Source of the DNA: an uncultured Nitrospira sp.
GTDB taxonomy: Bacteria; Nitrospirota; Nitrospiria; Nitrospirales; Nitrospiraceae
Reading direction: 5' to 3'
DNA: 64,000 nt
Assembly: GCA_902500995.1 (NCBI GenBank)
Contig: CABVSR010000009.1
Location: 1-64,000 of the forward strand
The notes below the pieces were generated by a model. The model was not told the origin of the DNA and made no database searches. It worked only from the letters and a program-made list of their open reading frames with translations. Both the position numbers and the translations under genes were made by a program. The first letter of the stretch is position 1. Each line of letters opens with the position of its first letter. Positions 45,359-53,682 of the stretch are shown here, one piece after another.

Positions 45359-48300
45359 ATGGCCTTCAAGGGAGACGATTCCACCCTATCCCTAGCCACG
45401 ACGGTCACCCTGGCGCTCGCCGTGGCCGCCATGGTGCTCACCAAGGAGCCGCTGCAGAGTTCGCGTCCGCCGGGTCTGGGCACGGGCCTTCAGCAAATGA
45501 CCGGTGAACTCTCCGTTCGCGCAAGGCTGTGGGAAGACCCCTTCGCGGCCGTCGAGAAGGCTGTCGAGGCTCAAAGACAGATTTCGGTTCAGATCATGGC
45601 CGACGAGAAAAAGCTTGGTCTTGTGAAGGCGAGGATCGCCGCATCGTCGGAGAACAACGACGGCTTGAAAAGCCTGCAGGCCAAAATCACAGAGATGGAT
45701 GATGCTAGCCGCGAACAGTTACTGGTGTTGGTCGTGATGACTCAACATGGATACTCGGTCGAGGCCGCCGAGGTGCGCATTCGAGATCGGTACGCGGTAG
45801 GAGCCGGGCTGGAGGTTGGTTGTTTCGTTCCTAACAAGGGCGAGTCATTGTCCTACTTCATGTGGAAGTTTTCTGAAGAAGGAAGTTACCAAGACTCTCA
45901 ATACACTCCTTACGAATGGTACAAGCGAAACACGTTCAGTACCTGCATGTCGGGCAACAATTCCTTCCGTCAGATATTGGTACTGTGGGTCAAGTCCCCC
46001 GAGTCCGACGATAAGATCCTGGCTCGTCTCAATGCCTTGCTGAAAAAGATCCACCCAGAGGACTGGGACGAAGGCAAGAGGTTGCGGGTAAAACTCCTAG
46101 GCCCTCGCAGTTCGTCGGAGTTTCGAAGCATTCTGGAAGAAATCGAGGCGAGCCTCTCTAAAAACCCACACGCCCGCTACGCATGGCATGCGGAAAATGG
46201 CCGAGTCGAAATCTATTCCCCCTGGGCGACCGCAATGCCACAGCTCATCGGTCATGGGCTCAAGGCGTTTAACGGACAGCTCTGCGGCTCCACCACTGAC
46301 ACTCAGCAACCGCAGGAGACATTGCTGAGGGCGGCCTGCCTTGTACGTTCCTATCAAGTCACTAGTGACGACATTCTGTTTGAATCTCTCATAGAGGAAC
46401 TTGAGCGTAGACGGGTGAGAATCGGGACTGACCGGATTGTATTGATAGGGGAATGGGATTCGTTCTATGCCAGGGCTCTGCCTCTGACGTTTACAGCGGC
46501 CGCCTATCGGCATCATCACAACCAAGAAAAGTTTCATGGCGAGTGTAAATCTCGGTCTTCGTCACGATCCGGCGAGGCGAGGTCAGGTGACAATCAGAAA
46601 TGTCTGTCGGTCGGGCATGGAATCGAACGAGTATTCGGAAACAGGGGGCTACAGGAAGAACTCAACATCGTTCAATACAGCTACCTGAGCGGTCTGGATG
46701 GAGAGACGGCGGAGGATCAAGCCAAACGAACCAAGTCGAAAGATGACGATAAGGCTAAGGACCGGGATAAGGGGGAAGGTAAGGGCCCGTTCCGTGACAT
46801 CGCGTCATACGAGCGGCCTGAGGGACAGGCACAGCTGGACTATGTGCGGCGATTGGTGACGCGCATCAAGGCCGAATGCCAGGACGACCGCCAGCAGAAT
46901 AAGAACAATACCGAGAAGAATCACGAACAGAACACGGACGGCAAGAAACGAAGTGGAACGGTCAAGGCCATCGGAATCCTTGGACGAGACCCCTATGATG
47001 CGCTGCTGATCCTACAAGCCGTACGCGAAGAATTTCCGAATGCCCTGTTCTTTGCCACCGATCTGGATGCCCGCTATTTTCATGAGGATGAGCAGAAGTG
47101 GACGCGTAACCTCATCGTGGCCTCGCAATTCGGGCTCCAACTGGCGCCGTCGCTGCAGCAGAGCATTCCTCCATTTCGCAGCTCGCTTCAAACCTCCACG
47201 TTTTTTGCCGTGCTGCAAGCCGTCGGTGCGGTTGCATCGAGTCCTGAGAATGGGCTGATTCCGCCCCGCATCTTCGAAATCGGCCGCCACGGAGCGGTGG
47301 ATCTGAGTACTGACTGGCCTGGGAAAGGCTTACCCACGATCCATCCCCTTCGAACCGATGTCGACCGCGAAACCAGGACATTCAAGCCGCCGCCGCAACT
47401 CGCGTTTCTCTGGATCGTCGGACTGACTCTCGGGTTCTTGGCGCTCTGGGGCTACGGGCGTCTGTGGAATTGGATGACGGCACGGGACGAACCAGATCCG
47501 GCCAAGCGCCGGCTTCAATGGATCCCGCGCTCAGCCTGGGTGCTGATTCCCGTGGTGATGGTATTGGTATTTACGTGTCAGGTTGTCCATCTTACAACGT
47601 ATGCCGAAGAGGAACCGTTTTCCTGGACCGACGGCGTGAGCATTTGGCCCACGGAGGCTCTGCGGTTTATGGCCATATGTCTCAGCCTCTTTTTCCTCTT
47701 CAAGGCGCGTGCGGATTCCGCCCGCAACATTGATGAGCTCACGAAGTCCTATTCCTCCGAATTGCAATCTGATGACAATTCCAAGGCTGGCAGATGGCGG
47801 GACAAATTGAAAGGTTTCGGGAGTGACCTGAACTGGATGTTCCACGGCTCCAAGCAGGACTATCCGGGGGACCTTAAGGATCTGTGGATGCGTTACCGCC
47901 GCGCCCACGGGTTTCTACCGCGCGCGGCTCGCATTGCCATGGGATTTGCGGCCTATCTCTGCCTTCTCCTGCCGTTGGTGCTGGTCATGAACGACGGCAA
48001 ACTCCGCCTCTCCGTCCCTTGTCGCGGCACGTTCAGTTGTGCCATTGACGTGGGTTTACTCGTTGCGAGCGTCTTGTCATTCCTCATCCTGAATTTAGCC
48101 TTATTAGACGCGGTGATTCTCTGCACTAAATGGATTCAGGAAATGCCGTCGGCAACAGGCGATCTGACCTCGATGCAGAAGATCCGCCTCATCGTCGAGC
48201 GGAGCACGGTAGTGAATCGGCGCGTGCTTCATCCCTTCCTGGTCCTATTTCTATTGATCGCCGCCCGGAACCATTACTTCGATAATTGGGATTTCCCGCC

Positions 48301-48613
48301 CGTGTTGATCTTGGCTTTGACTGTCAATAGCCTTGTATTAATCACCAGTGCTACTGTGCTCTATGTGGCGGCGGTGGGAGCCAAACGGCGCATCATTGCT
48401 CCCTTGCAGGACCAACTCGATAAGACCGCTCCGTCAGCCGATCAGACCGGTTCAGCTGATCAACGTGCATCAAATGAGTCGATCCGGCTACTCATCAAAG
48501 AGATCGACAGCATCCAACAAGGCGCCTTCGTGCCCTTCTATCAGCAGCCGATGGTACAGGCAACGCTGGTGGCCGCTCTCGCCTTCCTGCAATACTGGTA
48601 TCTCGGCCAGTAA
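45359..48613 (+). CDS. Large uncharacterised membrane protein with extracytoplasmic domain
   Basis: A 1084-residue protein. One N-terminal helix (LATTVTLALAVAAMVLT, residues 12-28) is followed by about 650 residues that are predicted to lie outside the cytoplasm. This part includes VRIGTDRIVLIGEWDSFYAR and, near 540-600, a stretch AIGILGRDPYDALLILQAV with NALFFATDLDARYF, reminiscent of a type-I periplasmic-binding-protein fold. Two Lys/Glu/Asp-rich low-complexity segments (about 455-490 and 520-540) sit inside. From residue about 683 there are seven or eight membrane helices. The ATG at 45359 has AAAGGA six bases before it; a TTG is two codons upstream. No family recognised. Confidence 0.85.
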   Translation: MAFKGDDSTLSLATTVTLALAVAAMVLTKEPLQSSRPPGLGTGLQQMTGELSVRARLWEDPFAAVEKAVEAQRQISVQIMADEKKLGLVKARIAASSENNDGLKSLQAKITEMDDASREQLLVLVVMTQHGYSVEAAEVRIRDRYAVGAGLEVGCFVPNKGESLSYFMWKFSEEGSYQDSQYTPYEWYKRNTFSTCMSGNNSFRQILVLWVKSPESDDKILARLNALLKKIHPEDWDEGKRLRVKLLGPRSSSEFRSILEEIEASLSKNPHARYAWHAENGRVEIYSPWATAMPQLIGHGLKAFNGQLCGSTTDTQQPQETLLRAACLVRSYQVTSDDILFESLIEELERRRVRIGTDRIVLIGEWDSFYARALPLTFTAAAYRHHHNQEKFHGECKSRSSSRSGEARSGDNQKCLSVGHGIERVFGNRGLQEELNIVQYSYLSGLDGETAEDQAKRTKSKDDDKAKDRDKGEGKGPFRDIASYERPEGQAQLDYVRRLVTRIKAECQDDRQQNKNNTEKNHEQNTDGKKRSGTVKAIGILGRDPYDALLILQAVREEFPNALFFATDLDARYFHEDEQKWTRNLIVASQFGLQLAPSLQQSIPPFRSSLQTSTFFAVLQAVGAVASSPENGLIPPRIFEIGRHGAVDLSTDWPGKGLPTIHPLRTDVDRETRTFKPPPQLAFLWIVGLTLGFLALWGYGRLWNWMTARDEPDPAKRRLQWIPRSAWVLIPVVMVLVFTCQVVHLTTYAEEEPFSWTDGVSIWPTEALRFMAICLSLFFLFKARADSARNIDELTKSYSSELQSDDNSKAGRWRDKLKGFGSDLNWMFHGSKQDYPGDLKDLWMRYRRAHGFLPRAARIAMGFAAYLCLLLPLVLVMNDGKLRLSVPCRGTFSCAIDVGLLVASVLSFLILNLALLDAVILCTKWIQEMPSATGDLTSMQKIRLIVERSTVVNRRVLHPFLVLFLLIAARNHYFDNWDFPPVLILALTVNSLVLITSATVLYVAAVGAKRRIIAPLQDQLDKTAPSADQTGSADQRASNESIRLLIKEIDSIQQGAFVPFYQQPMVQATLVAALAFLQYWYLGQ

Positions 48614-48702
48614 TCCCATTACACTAAGTATCAGGTTGGTCTGGGAGACGATCTGCCTGCGCCTCGCAGGGACGACCGATCTCACGAAGGAGTTGTAGCC
48701 CC

Positions 48703-49416
48703 ATGCGTTTTGAAAAACTCGGCGGCCTGACGGTTCGCCTGACCGGAGGCACCGACGGCAAGGGCGGCGGCAATGGCCCATGGGTGGTGCTGCTCCATGG
48801 ATTCGGCGCGCTGGGTGATGACTTGGTGCCGCTTAGCGAATATCTGGACGCGCCTGCGGGCACGCGGTTTCTTTTTCCCGAAGCGCCGATTCAGATTCCC
48901 ATGGGCTTTGGCGATTCGCGGGCTTGGTGGATGATCGATATGGCACGCATTCAGGCCGATCGAGCGGCGGGTAAGGTCCGCGACATGTCCGGCGAGATCC
49001 CGCGCGGGCTGCCGGAGGCGCGCGAGCGGGTGAAAGCTTTGCTGGAGGATGTGCATAAGAAACTGGGGGTCGACCCGGCCAAGACCCTGCTGGGAGGCTT
49101 TTCCCAAGGCGCGATGTTGTCCTGCGACGCGTTTTTGCAGAGCACCCTTCCCTATGCCGGGCTCATCCAACTGTCGAGCACGCTGGTGGCCAAGCAGGAG
49201 TGGGGGCCGTTGATGGCCAAACGAAAAGGACTGCCACTTTTTCAGAGCCACGGCACACAGGATCCGATTCTCCCGTTCAGCATGGCCGAGCGGTTGCGCG
49301 ATGAATTTCATCATGCGGGGTTAGTGGTCGATTGGCAGCCGTTCCGCGGAGGCCATGAAATTCCGGAGCCCGTTCTGCGCCGGCTTGGCAGTTTCATCCT
49401 GAAAGCGTTGGGCTAA
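48703..49416 (+). CDS. Alpha/beta hydrolase (phospholipase/carboxylesterase family)
   Basis: A 237-residue esterase of the YpfH/acyl-protein-thioesterase group: VVLLHGFGALGDDLVPLSEY, FLFPEAPIQIPMGFGDSRAW, a nucleophile elbow GGFSQGAML (Ser), acid in SHGTQDPILPF (Asp) and His in FRGGHEIPEPV. It is cytoplasmic and hydrolyses short ester or thioester bonds of unknown substrates. The start is set by AAGGAG before the ATG. No clear operon; the membrane protein stop is 89 bases away. Confidence 0.92.
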   Translation: MRFEKLGGLTVRLTGGTDGKGGGNGPWVVLLHGFGALGDDLVPLSEYLDAPAGTRFLFPEAPIQIPMGFGDSRAWWMIDMARIQADRAAGKVRDMSGEIPRGLPEARERVKALLEDVHKKLGVDPAKTLLGGFSQGAMLSCDAFLQSTLPYAGLIQLSSTLVAKQEWGPLMAKRKGLPLFQSHGTQDPILPFSMAERLRDEFHHAGLVVDWQPFRGGHEIPEPVLRRLGSFILKALG

Positions 49417-49489
49417 TACATGCTGTGCAGCCGAGAGGCTCGGTTCAGCCTCGTGCTCCATGCCGGCTGGTTCCTGTTGGGTGACGCTG

Positions 49490-50194
49490 ATGGCAGATGA
49501 TCGCAAAACGGCAGGCTTACTCTCTACCCGATCGGCCTATGATCAATGGGCTGAAGATTATGACGACGAAGATCCCTCCGTTCTTCTCGACCAGCCGTTT
49601 CTGCTGTCCATGCTGAAGCCGTTTGCAGAGTGCCGCATTCTAGATCTCGGGTGTGGAACCGGTCGCTATCTGCGGTTGGCGAGTCACGATGCCGCTGTGA
49701 TTGGCCTGGATTTGTCTCGAGGCATGCTGGAGCGGGCCAGGCGGCAAACGCCACCGGCTGCTGGTGCCAGATGGATACAAGGCTCGGTCGAGCGTATTCC
49801 ATTCGGTCCACAGACATTCGACCGCATTGTCTCCGGACTGGTGCTGGACCATGTCCATGATCTCTCGGCATTTTTTCTGGGCATCGCGGCAGCGCTCCGG
49901 CCAGGCGGGCGAGCCGTCGTCACGGCGGTCCATCCGGACATGCAACGGAAAACCGGTCCGACGGTGCGATTCACGGCGGCAGGCCGGGAATATCGTACGG
50001 AAGGGACCATGCATGAAAAGTCCGACATCCTCGCAGCCGTTCAGCAGGCAGGGCTATCCATCGAAGCGCTCGAGGAACCACGAGTGACAGCACCACTCAT
50101 TGCTCGCCGGGAGGCTTGGAGAGATCGGCTCGGCTGTCCGGCGCTGTTATTATTGGCCCTCACGCGCACGGCGGATTTTCATCATGACCACTGA
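49490..50194 (+). CDS. Class I SAM-dependent methyltransferase
   Basis: A 234-residue methyltransferase: ILDLGCGTGRYLRLAS is the SAM-binding motif I, VIGLDLSRGMLERAR motif II with the acid that binds ribose, and IPFGPQTFDRIVSGLVLDHV leads to motif IV. The N-terminal STRSAYDQWAEDYDDEDPS is like UbiE/BioC. The substrate is not predictable. The start at 49490 is preferred to an upstream frame start. Its 3' end overlaps the next hydrolase gene by 11 bases. Confidence 0.9.
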   Translation: MADDRKTAGLLSTRSAYDQWAEDYDDEDPSVLLDQPFLLSMLKPFAECRILDLGCGTGRYLRLASHDAAVIGLDLSRGMLERARRQTPPAAGARWIQGSVERIPFGPQTFDRIVSGLVLDHVHDLSAFFLGIAAALRPGGRAVVTAVHPDMQRKTGPTVRFTAAGREYRTEGTMHEKSDILAAVQQAGLSIEALEEPRVTAPLIARREAWRDRLGCPALLLLALTRTADFHHDH

Positions 50195-50939
50195 CCCCAC
50201 GATGTTTGAACTACAGGGCGCCGATCAGAGGCGCATCCGCGGCAATCGCATTGCGGGCAAAGACCGCCAGATTCTGTTCATCACCGGGTTTCTCTCCAAG
50301 CGTTGGGGCAACAAGAGTAAAGCCCTGGCCCAATGGTGCCAGGAGCGAAGGTGGGGATTTTGCTGTTTCGATTTTCGCGGGTGGGGCGATTCGGAAGGCC
50401 AGTGGGGTGACTATCGATTGCTGCACTGGCTGGAGGATGCGGAAGCCGTCACCCAACTGCTGGCCGATGGTCCGCCGATCACCATCGTGGGCAATTCACT
50501 CGGCGGCTGGCTGGCCTGGCTGGTGGCACAGGAGCAACCGTCCGTCGAAGAACTCATTCTGATCGCCCCGGCCTTCAATATGATGGACCTGCGGGCGGCA
50601 CAAATCTCCGCTGAGCGGCGCGAGCAGTGGCAGTCGACGGGTGTCATGCCCTGGGACGACGAGCCTCTGCACAGGGACGCGCCGATTCCCTGGCATTGGG
50701 TCGAAGACAGTCAGACGTTGTGGCGCCGTCGCTTCACCATGCCGCGACGCGTCAAGACGACCATTCTGCACGGCCTGCAAGATGCGGTGATCAACCCGGA
50801 AGGGAGTTGGGCCTTTGTGCAACATGTGCTGTCGCAGGATCCGGAGTTTCCTATCGAATTACTGTTGAAAACCGGCGATCATCGGCTGAGCGGTCCGGAA
50901 CACCTGGATACATTTCGGCGGCTGGTGGTAAAGGATTAA
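50184..50939 (+). CDS. Alpha/beta hydrolase
   Basis: A 251-residue hydrolase of the ABHD10/palmitoyl-thioesterase-like type: IAGKDRQILFITGFLSKRWG, FDFRGWGDSEGQWGDYRL, nucleophile GNSLGGWLA (Ser), acid in HGLQDAVINPEGS (Asp) and His in KTGDHRLSGPE. It overlaps the methyltransferase gene and is probably translated with it. A small Cys-rich gene follows 2 bases later. Start at 50184 with an ATG at 50202 as alternative; neither has a clear ribosome site. Function unknown. Confidence 0.88.
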   Translation: MTTDPTMFELQGADQRRIRGNRIAGKDRQILFITGFLSKRWGNKSKALAQWCQERRWGFCCFDFRGWGDSEGQWGDYRLLHWLEDAEAVTQLLADGPPITIVGNSLGGWLAWLVAQEQPSVEELILIAPAFNMMDLRAAQISAERREQWQSTGVMPWDDEPLHRDAPIPWHWVEDSQTLWRRRFTMPRRVKTTILHGLQDAVINPEGSWAFVQHVLSQDPEFPIELLLKTGDHRLSGPEHLDTFRRLVVKD

Positions 50940-50941
50940 CC

Positions 50942-51109
50942 ATGCTGGTCTTAGTCCATAAAGAATGCGGGGGCCCGGCGTTGGAGGACTCGCCTGTCGG
51001 GGAGGTCTGCGCGGTTCCGGTCGATCGGTTTCCTTTTCCTTGCTTCACCTGCCTGGAAGAAATCGTCGACGAATCGGAGTTGCGGCTCACGCAGGACTTG
51101 GGCATCTGA
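50942..51109 (+). CDS. Small Cys-containing protein (55 residues)
   Basis: A 55-residue frame with AAAGGA six bases before the ATG and only two bases from the preceding stop. The sequence starts MLVLVHKECGGPALEDS and contains CFTCLEEIVDE. Four Cys (residues 9, 23, 34, 37) and one His could bind a metal. I know no family. The palindromic repeat at 51114 begins five bases after the stop. Confidence 0.6.
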   Translation: MLVLVHKECGGPALEDSPVGEVCAVPVDRFPFPCFTCLEEIVDESELRLTQDLGI

Positions 51110-51113
51110 GCCT

Positions 51114-51254
51114 GCAGGACGCGGAAACAGTCCGCCGGCGGCGTTTTCCACGCCCGTGAAGCGTGAATCGTGAAGCGTATCTCGTCAGGAGCCGCAACCG
51201 GACTGTCACGAGAGACGAATGACGGGTAGGATTCTGCATTTTTGCGCATCCTGC
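51114..51254. repeat. Palindromic repeat element
   Basis: Arms GCAGGACGCGGAAACAG (51114-51130) and CATTTTTGCGCATCCTGC (51237-51254) are imperfect inverted copies. Between them GTGAAGCGTATCTCGT (51169-51184) is the inverse complement of a block at 58464. It belongs to the same family as the elements at 55365 and 58367. Confidence 0.7.
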
Positions 51255-51338
51255 GATTGGGTTGATTGGAGACGGCAGGAGGAGCGAGTTTTCACGATAA
51301 GCGATTGTTCCGCAGCCTGCCAGGAAAGCGAGGGGTTC

Positions 51339-52145
51339 ATGTCATCGTTAGGCGCACATAATAGCGGACCGGACTCAGAAGGTCCTGATGTTCCCGAACC
51401 GTCCCATGCCGAAAAGGCCAGGACCTTGGTGCATCTGCAACAGACGGGCGGGCTGTCGACCATTTCGCGCAAGCAACCGGGCTGGCCCTTCGGGTCGGTG
51501 ATGCCGTACGGGTTGGATGATCAGGGGCAGCCGAGTTTTCTGATCAGCGGCATGGCGATGCACACGCACAACCTGCTCGGCGACCCGCGCGCGAGCCTGC
51601 TCATCACGCCGCCGGAGAGTCAGCGGGATCCGCTGGGTGCGGCGCGGGTGACGTTGATGGGTTCAGTTACGAAGGTTCCCAAGGACGAAGTCGCTCCGGT
51701 GCGCGAGCGATATCTCGCCCGTCATGCGAACGCGGCCTACTGGGTGGACTTCGATGACTTTGCATTCTTCCGTATGGCCCTCGCGGATATCTATTTTGTC
51801 GGCGGGTTCGGATCGATGGGATGGGTGGCACCGGCTGATTACATGGCGGCGGCCGTCGATCCATTAGCCGAGACCGCGGCGGACCTCATTCGCGAGATCA
51901 ATACGAGGCAGCAGGAAACGTTGTTACTGCTCGCCCGTGAATGTGGCAAGCTGGATGCCGAGCAGGCGAGTATCACGACGATGGACCGATTGGGATTTCA
52001 TCTGCGGGTCAAAACACCCGACCGCATGCAGGGCGGACGATTCGCCTTCGCCACCGCTGTTCGCAATGCCGACGAAGCCCGCGCCGGCCTTGCCGATCTG
52101 GCCACGAAGGCCAGGGCTGGAACCGCGGTGCTGCATTCCCTGTAA
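51339..52145 (+). CDS. HugZ-like pyridoxamine-phosphate-oxidase fold protein
   Basis: A 268-residue protein: an N-terminal split-barrel domain with TLVHLQQTGGLSTISRKQPG, FGSVMPYGLDDQGQPSFLIS, ARVTLMGSVTKVPKDE and FFRMALADIYFVGGFG, followed by a DUF2470-type C-terminal domain (ITTMDRLGFHLRVKTPDRMQ). This pair occurs in HugZ haem-degrading proteins and related haem or flavin binders. GAGGGG before the ATG at 51339 supports this start over the longer frame. Haem oxygenase activity is plausible but unproven. Confidence 0.85.
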   Translation: MSSLGAHNSGPDSEGPDVPEPSHAEKARTLVHLQQTGGLSTISRKQPGWPFGSVMPYGLDDQGQPSFLISGMAMHTHNLLGDPRASLLITPPESQRDPLGAARVTLMGSVTKVPKDEVAPVRERYLARHANAAYWVDFDDFAFFRMALADIYFVGGFGSMGWVAPADYMAAAVDPLAETAADLIREINTRQQETLLLLARECGKLDAEQASITTMDRLGFHLRVKTPDRMQGGRFAFATAVRNADEARAGLADLATKARAGTAVLHSL

Positions 52146-52271
52146 CTACCAGCGAGTGCGAACCGGGTATTGGGTCATCAAAGGATCGGGCGTGAGCAGC
52201 AGACAATCATGTTCAATTGCTTGGCCTTCGAGAAAGCCCACAGAAAGGTACAGCTATCGGGCAGATAGTTT
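52146..52271 (-). pseudogene. Deleted PIN toxin remnant next to the Phd-like antitoxin
   Basis: Read on the minus strand, NYLPDSCTFLWAFSKAKQLN resembles the first 20 residues of a PIN toxin (typically NYLLDTCTFLWAL). In another frame, LLLTPDPLMTQYPVRTRW then TAG (52148-52146) resembles the last residues of the same family. The middle, about 90 codons, is missing. The start position reads GTA instead of GTG, overlapping the antitoxin stop. The toxin is inactivated by an internal deletion. Confidence 0.75.
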
Positions 52272-52545
52272 ACTTGCGCTTTCTCCCAAACGCCTGAAGG
52301 AATGCGTCCGGGAGCGGTTCGGAGAAACTGCGCGGGACGGTAAAGCGCCCTTTGGCTAGCCCGATGGGCCGAGCATGGGTGAGACGTTGTGGCAGCGCCG
52401 TGATCTCCGCAATGGGGTGATTGCGCTTGCACAACACAATCCGCTCCTCCGCCTTAACCTTGGCCAAATATTTGGAGAGATGTGTCTTAGCCTTATGCAT
52501 ATTGAGCTTGATCACACCTACACACTCGGCCAGTTTCCGAGTCAT
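52270..52545 (-). CDS. Phd/YefM-type antitoxin
   Basis: A protein of about 91 residues with MHKAKTHLSKYLAKVKAEER and IVLCKRNHPIAEITALPQ, the Phd antitoxin DNA-binding pattern. The start is not certain: ATG at 52545 with AAGAG upstream, or the GTG at 52515. It is intact, but its downstream toxin is only a remnant, so it is an orphan antitoxin. It could still bind DNA or neutralise related toxins. Confidence 0.78.
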   Translation of the reverse strand: MTRKLAECVGVIKLNMHKAKTHLSKYLAKVKAEERIVLCKRNHPIAEITALPQRLTHARPIGLAKGRFTVPRSFSEPLPDAFLQAFGRKRK

Positions 52546-52628
52546 GTCAAGCAACTCTTTTCTGATTTTTGGCTGAAATGGCCCTAGCAGCAGCGGCCTC
52601 CCCTATCAAGTAGAGATACTTCTAGTGC

Positions 52629-52820
52629 TTAAACGTGTTCGTCGAGGTATGCAACAATCCCATTTATGCGAGGTCCCAGCTTACCTCCGTTATCTGCCTC
52701 TGGTATTTCAAATCTCCTAACGAATGTCTCGATCTGGTGATGTGCAGAAAACTGCAACGCGTCAATCAGCTCGACCAGGGTGTTGGATGAAAAGCGGGGC
52801 ATTATGTCCTCCAAACCCAT
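52629..52820 (-). CDS. Small helical protein or gene fragment (63 residues)
   Basis: A 63-residue frame, MGLEDIMPRFSSNTLVELID to a DEHV end, with amphipathic helices LVELIDALQFSAHHQIETFV and a conserved-looking EADNGGKLGPRING block. It looks like a whole short domain of the type found at the N-terminus of larger effector proteins, but no such gene follows. I do not recognise it with certainty. It may be a truncated gene. Confidence 0.4.
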   Translation of the reverse strand: MGLEDIMPRFSSNTLVELIDALQFSAHHQIETFVRRFEIPEADNGGKLGPRINGIVAYLDEHV

Positions 52821-52858
52821 TCGTCATAGCCCAGATTTTCTGCTGTCCGAGGGCGCCA

Positions 52859-53581
52859 TTACGGTCTACCGGTGGCTCTGAGAATCTCTTGATGCAACGT
52901 CTCCGAATGCGGGTTCCTCACCTCGCGGTGGATGACGATGTCGGTCGGCGTGACCGGTTTACCGTAGTAGGCTCGGCTCCACTCGTCCCGCGAGATGAGC
53001 GCCGCTCCTTCCAACGACACACCCGCAAACAGACCTTTGGCCCGCACGAAGGACAAGAGGTCCGCGCTGAGGTTGGGCGTGGTCGCGCCGGACACACCGG
53101 CTCCGACTGGGCCGACGGCGACTGATCCGTCCGCACCCAGTTTGAAATTGCCCAGCAGCAGCGAATCGACCGCGCGTTGCGTCAGAACCAGCAAGACGAC
53201 CTCTGACATTTGCGCGCCGAACTGAAACCCGATGCTGGCGGCCCCCATCGTGAAGAACGCCGGTTCGCTCCATTCGCCGGTCTTTTCGTCCTTGGCCACA
53301 AAGACGCCACTGCCGCCGGCCGCGCCATAGATCAAGGCGCCTTTCATGTAGTGCGGCACGATGAACAGGCCCTTGGCCTCTTGGATGTGGTCGCGAAACC
53401 AGGTCATGTTGGCATCGGCTAGAAAGTTGGCGAGGGTCATGCGCGACTGGTCCACCAGATCGCGCTGCTCGCGGTCGTCAGCAAAGACCGAGTCGGCGCT
53501 CGTCCAGGCGGATAGGTTCAGGCACACTACCGCTAGAATGGTCAGGCAGGATCGGCTGGGGGCTGGGTGGTTTCGAATCAT
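52859..53581 (-). CDS. Lipid-binding SYLF-domain protein, exported
   Basis: A 240-residue protein with a signal peptide (SCLTILAVVCLNLSAWTSAD) and a SYLF (DUF500/Ysc84) domain: GLFIVPHYMKGALIYGAAGG, SGVFVAKDEKTGEWSEPAFF, GAASIGFQFGAQMSEVVLLV and LGADGSVAVGPVGAGVSGAT. SYLF domains bind phosphoinositides in eukaryotes; in bacteria they are envelope proteins of unknown role. The domain covers nearly the whole mature protein. It is divergent from ettA. Confidence 0.9.
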   Translation of the reverse strand: MIRNHPAPSRSCLTILAVVCLNLSAWTSADSVFADDREQRDLVDQSRMTLANFLADANMTWFRDHIQEAKGLFIVPHYMKGALIYGAAGGSGVFVAKDEKTGEWSEPAFFTMGAASIGFQFGAQMSEVVLLVLTQRAVDSLLLGNFKLGADGSVAVGPVGAGVSGATTPNLSADLLSFVRAKGLFAGVSLEGAALISRDEWSRAYYGKPVTPTDIVIHREVRNPHSETLHQEILRATGRP

Positions 53582-53682
53582 GTCGATGAGTGCTTCTTGC
53601 GCGGTTGTGAATAGTGCCGCGCTTTGTTATGGTCATCGATTGCACGATCGAACAGACGGTTCACACTCTACTGAGGATGGCT

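Noticed and set aside
45190-45483. 97-codon minus-strand frame with CYYLGGSMYHANYVDYQPRH
   Set aside because: Tyr-rich and odd, but it has no ribosome site, overlaps the start of the large membrane protein gene, and I found no family.
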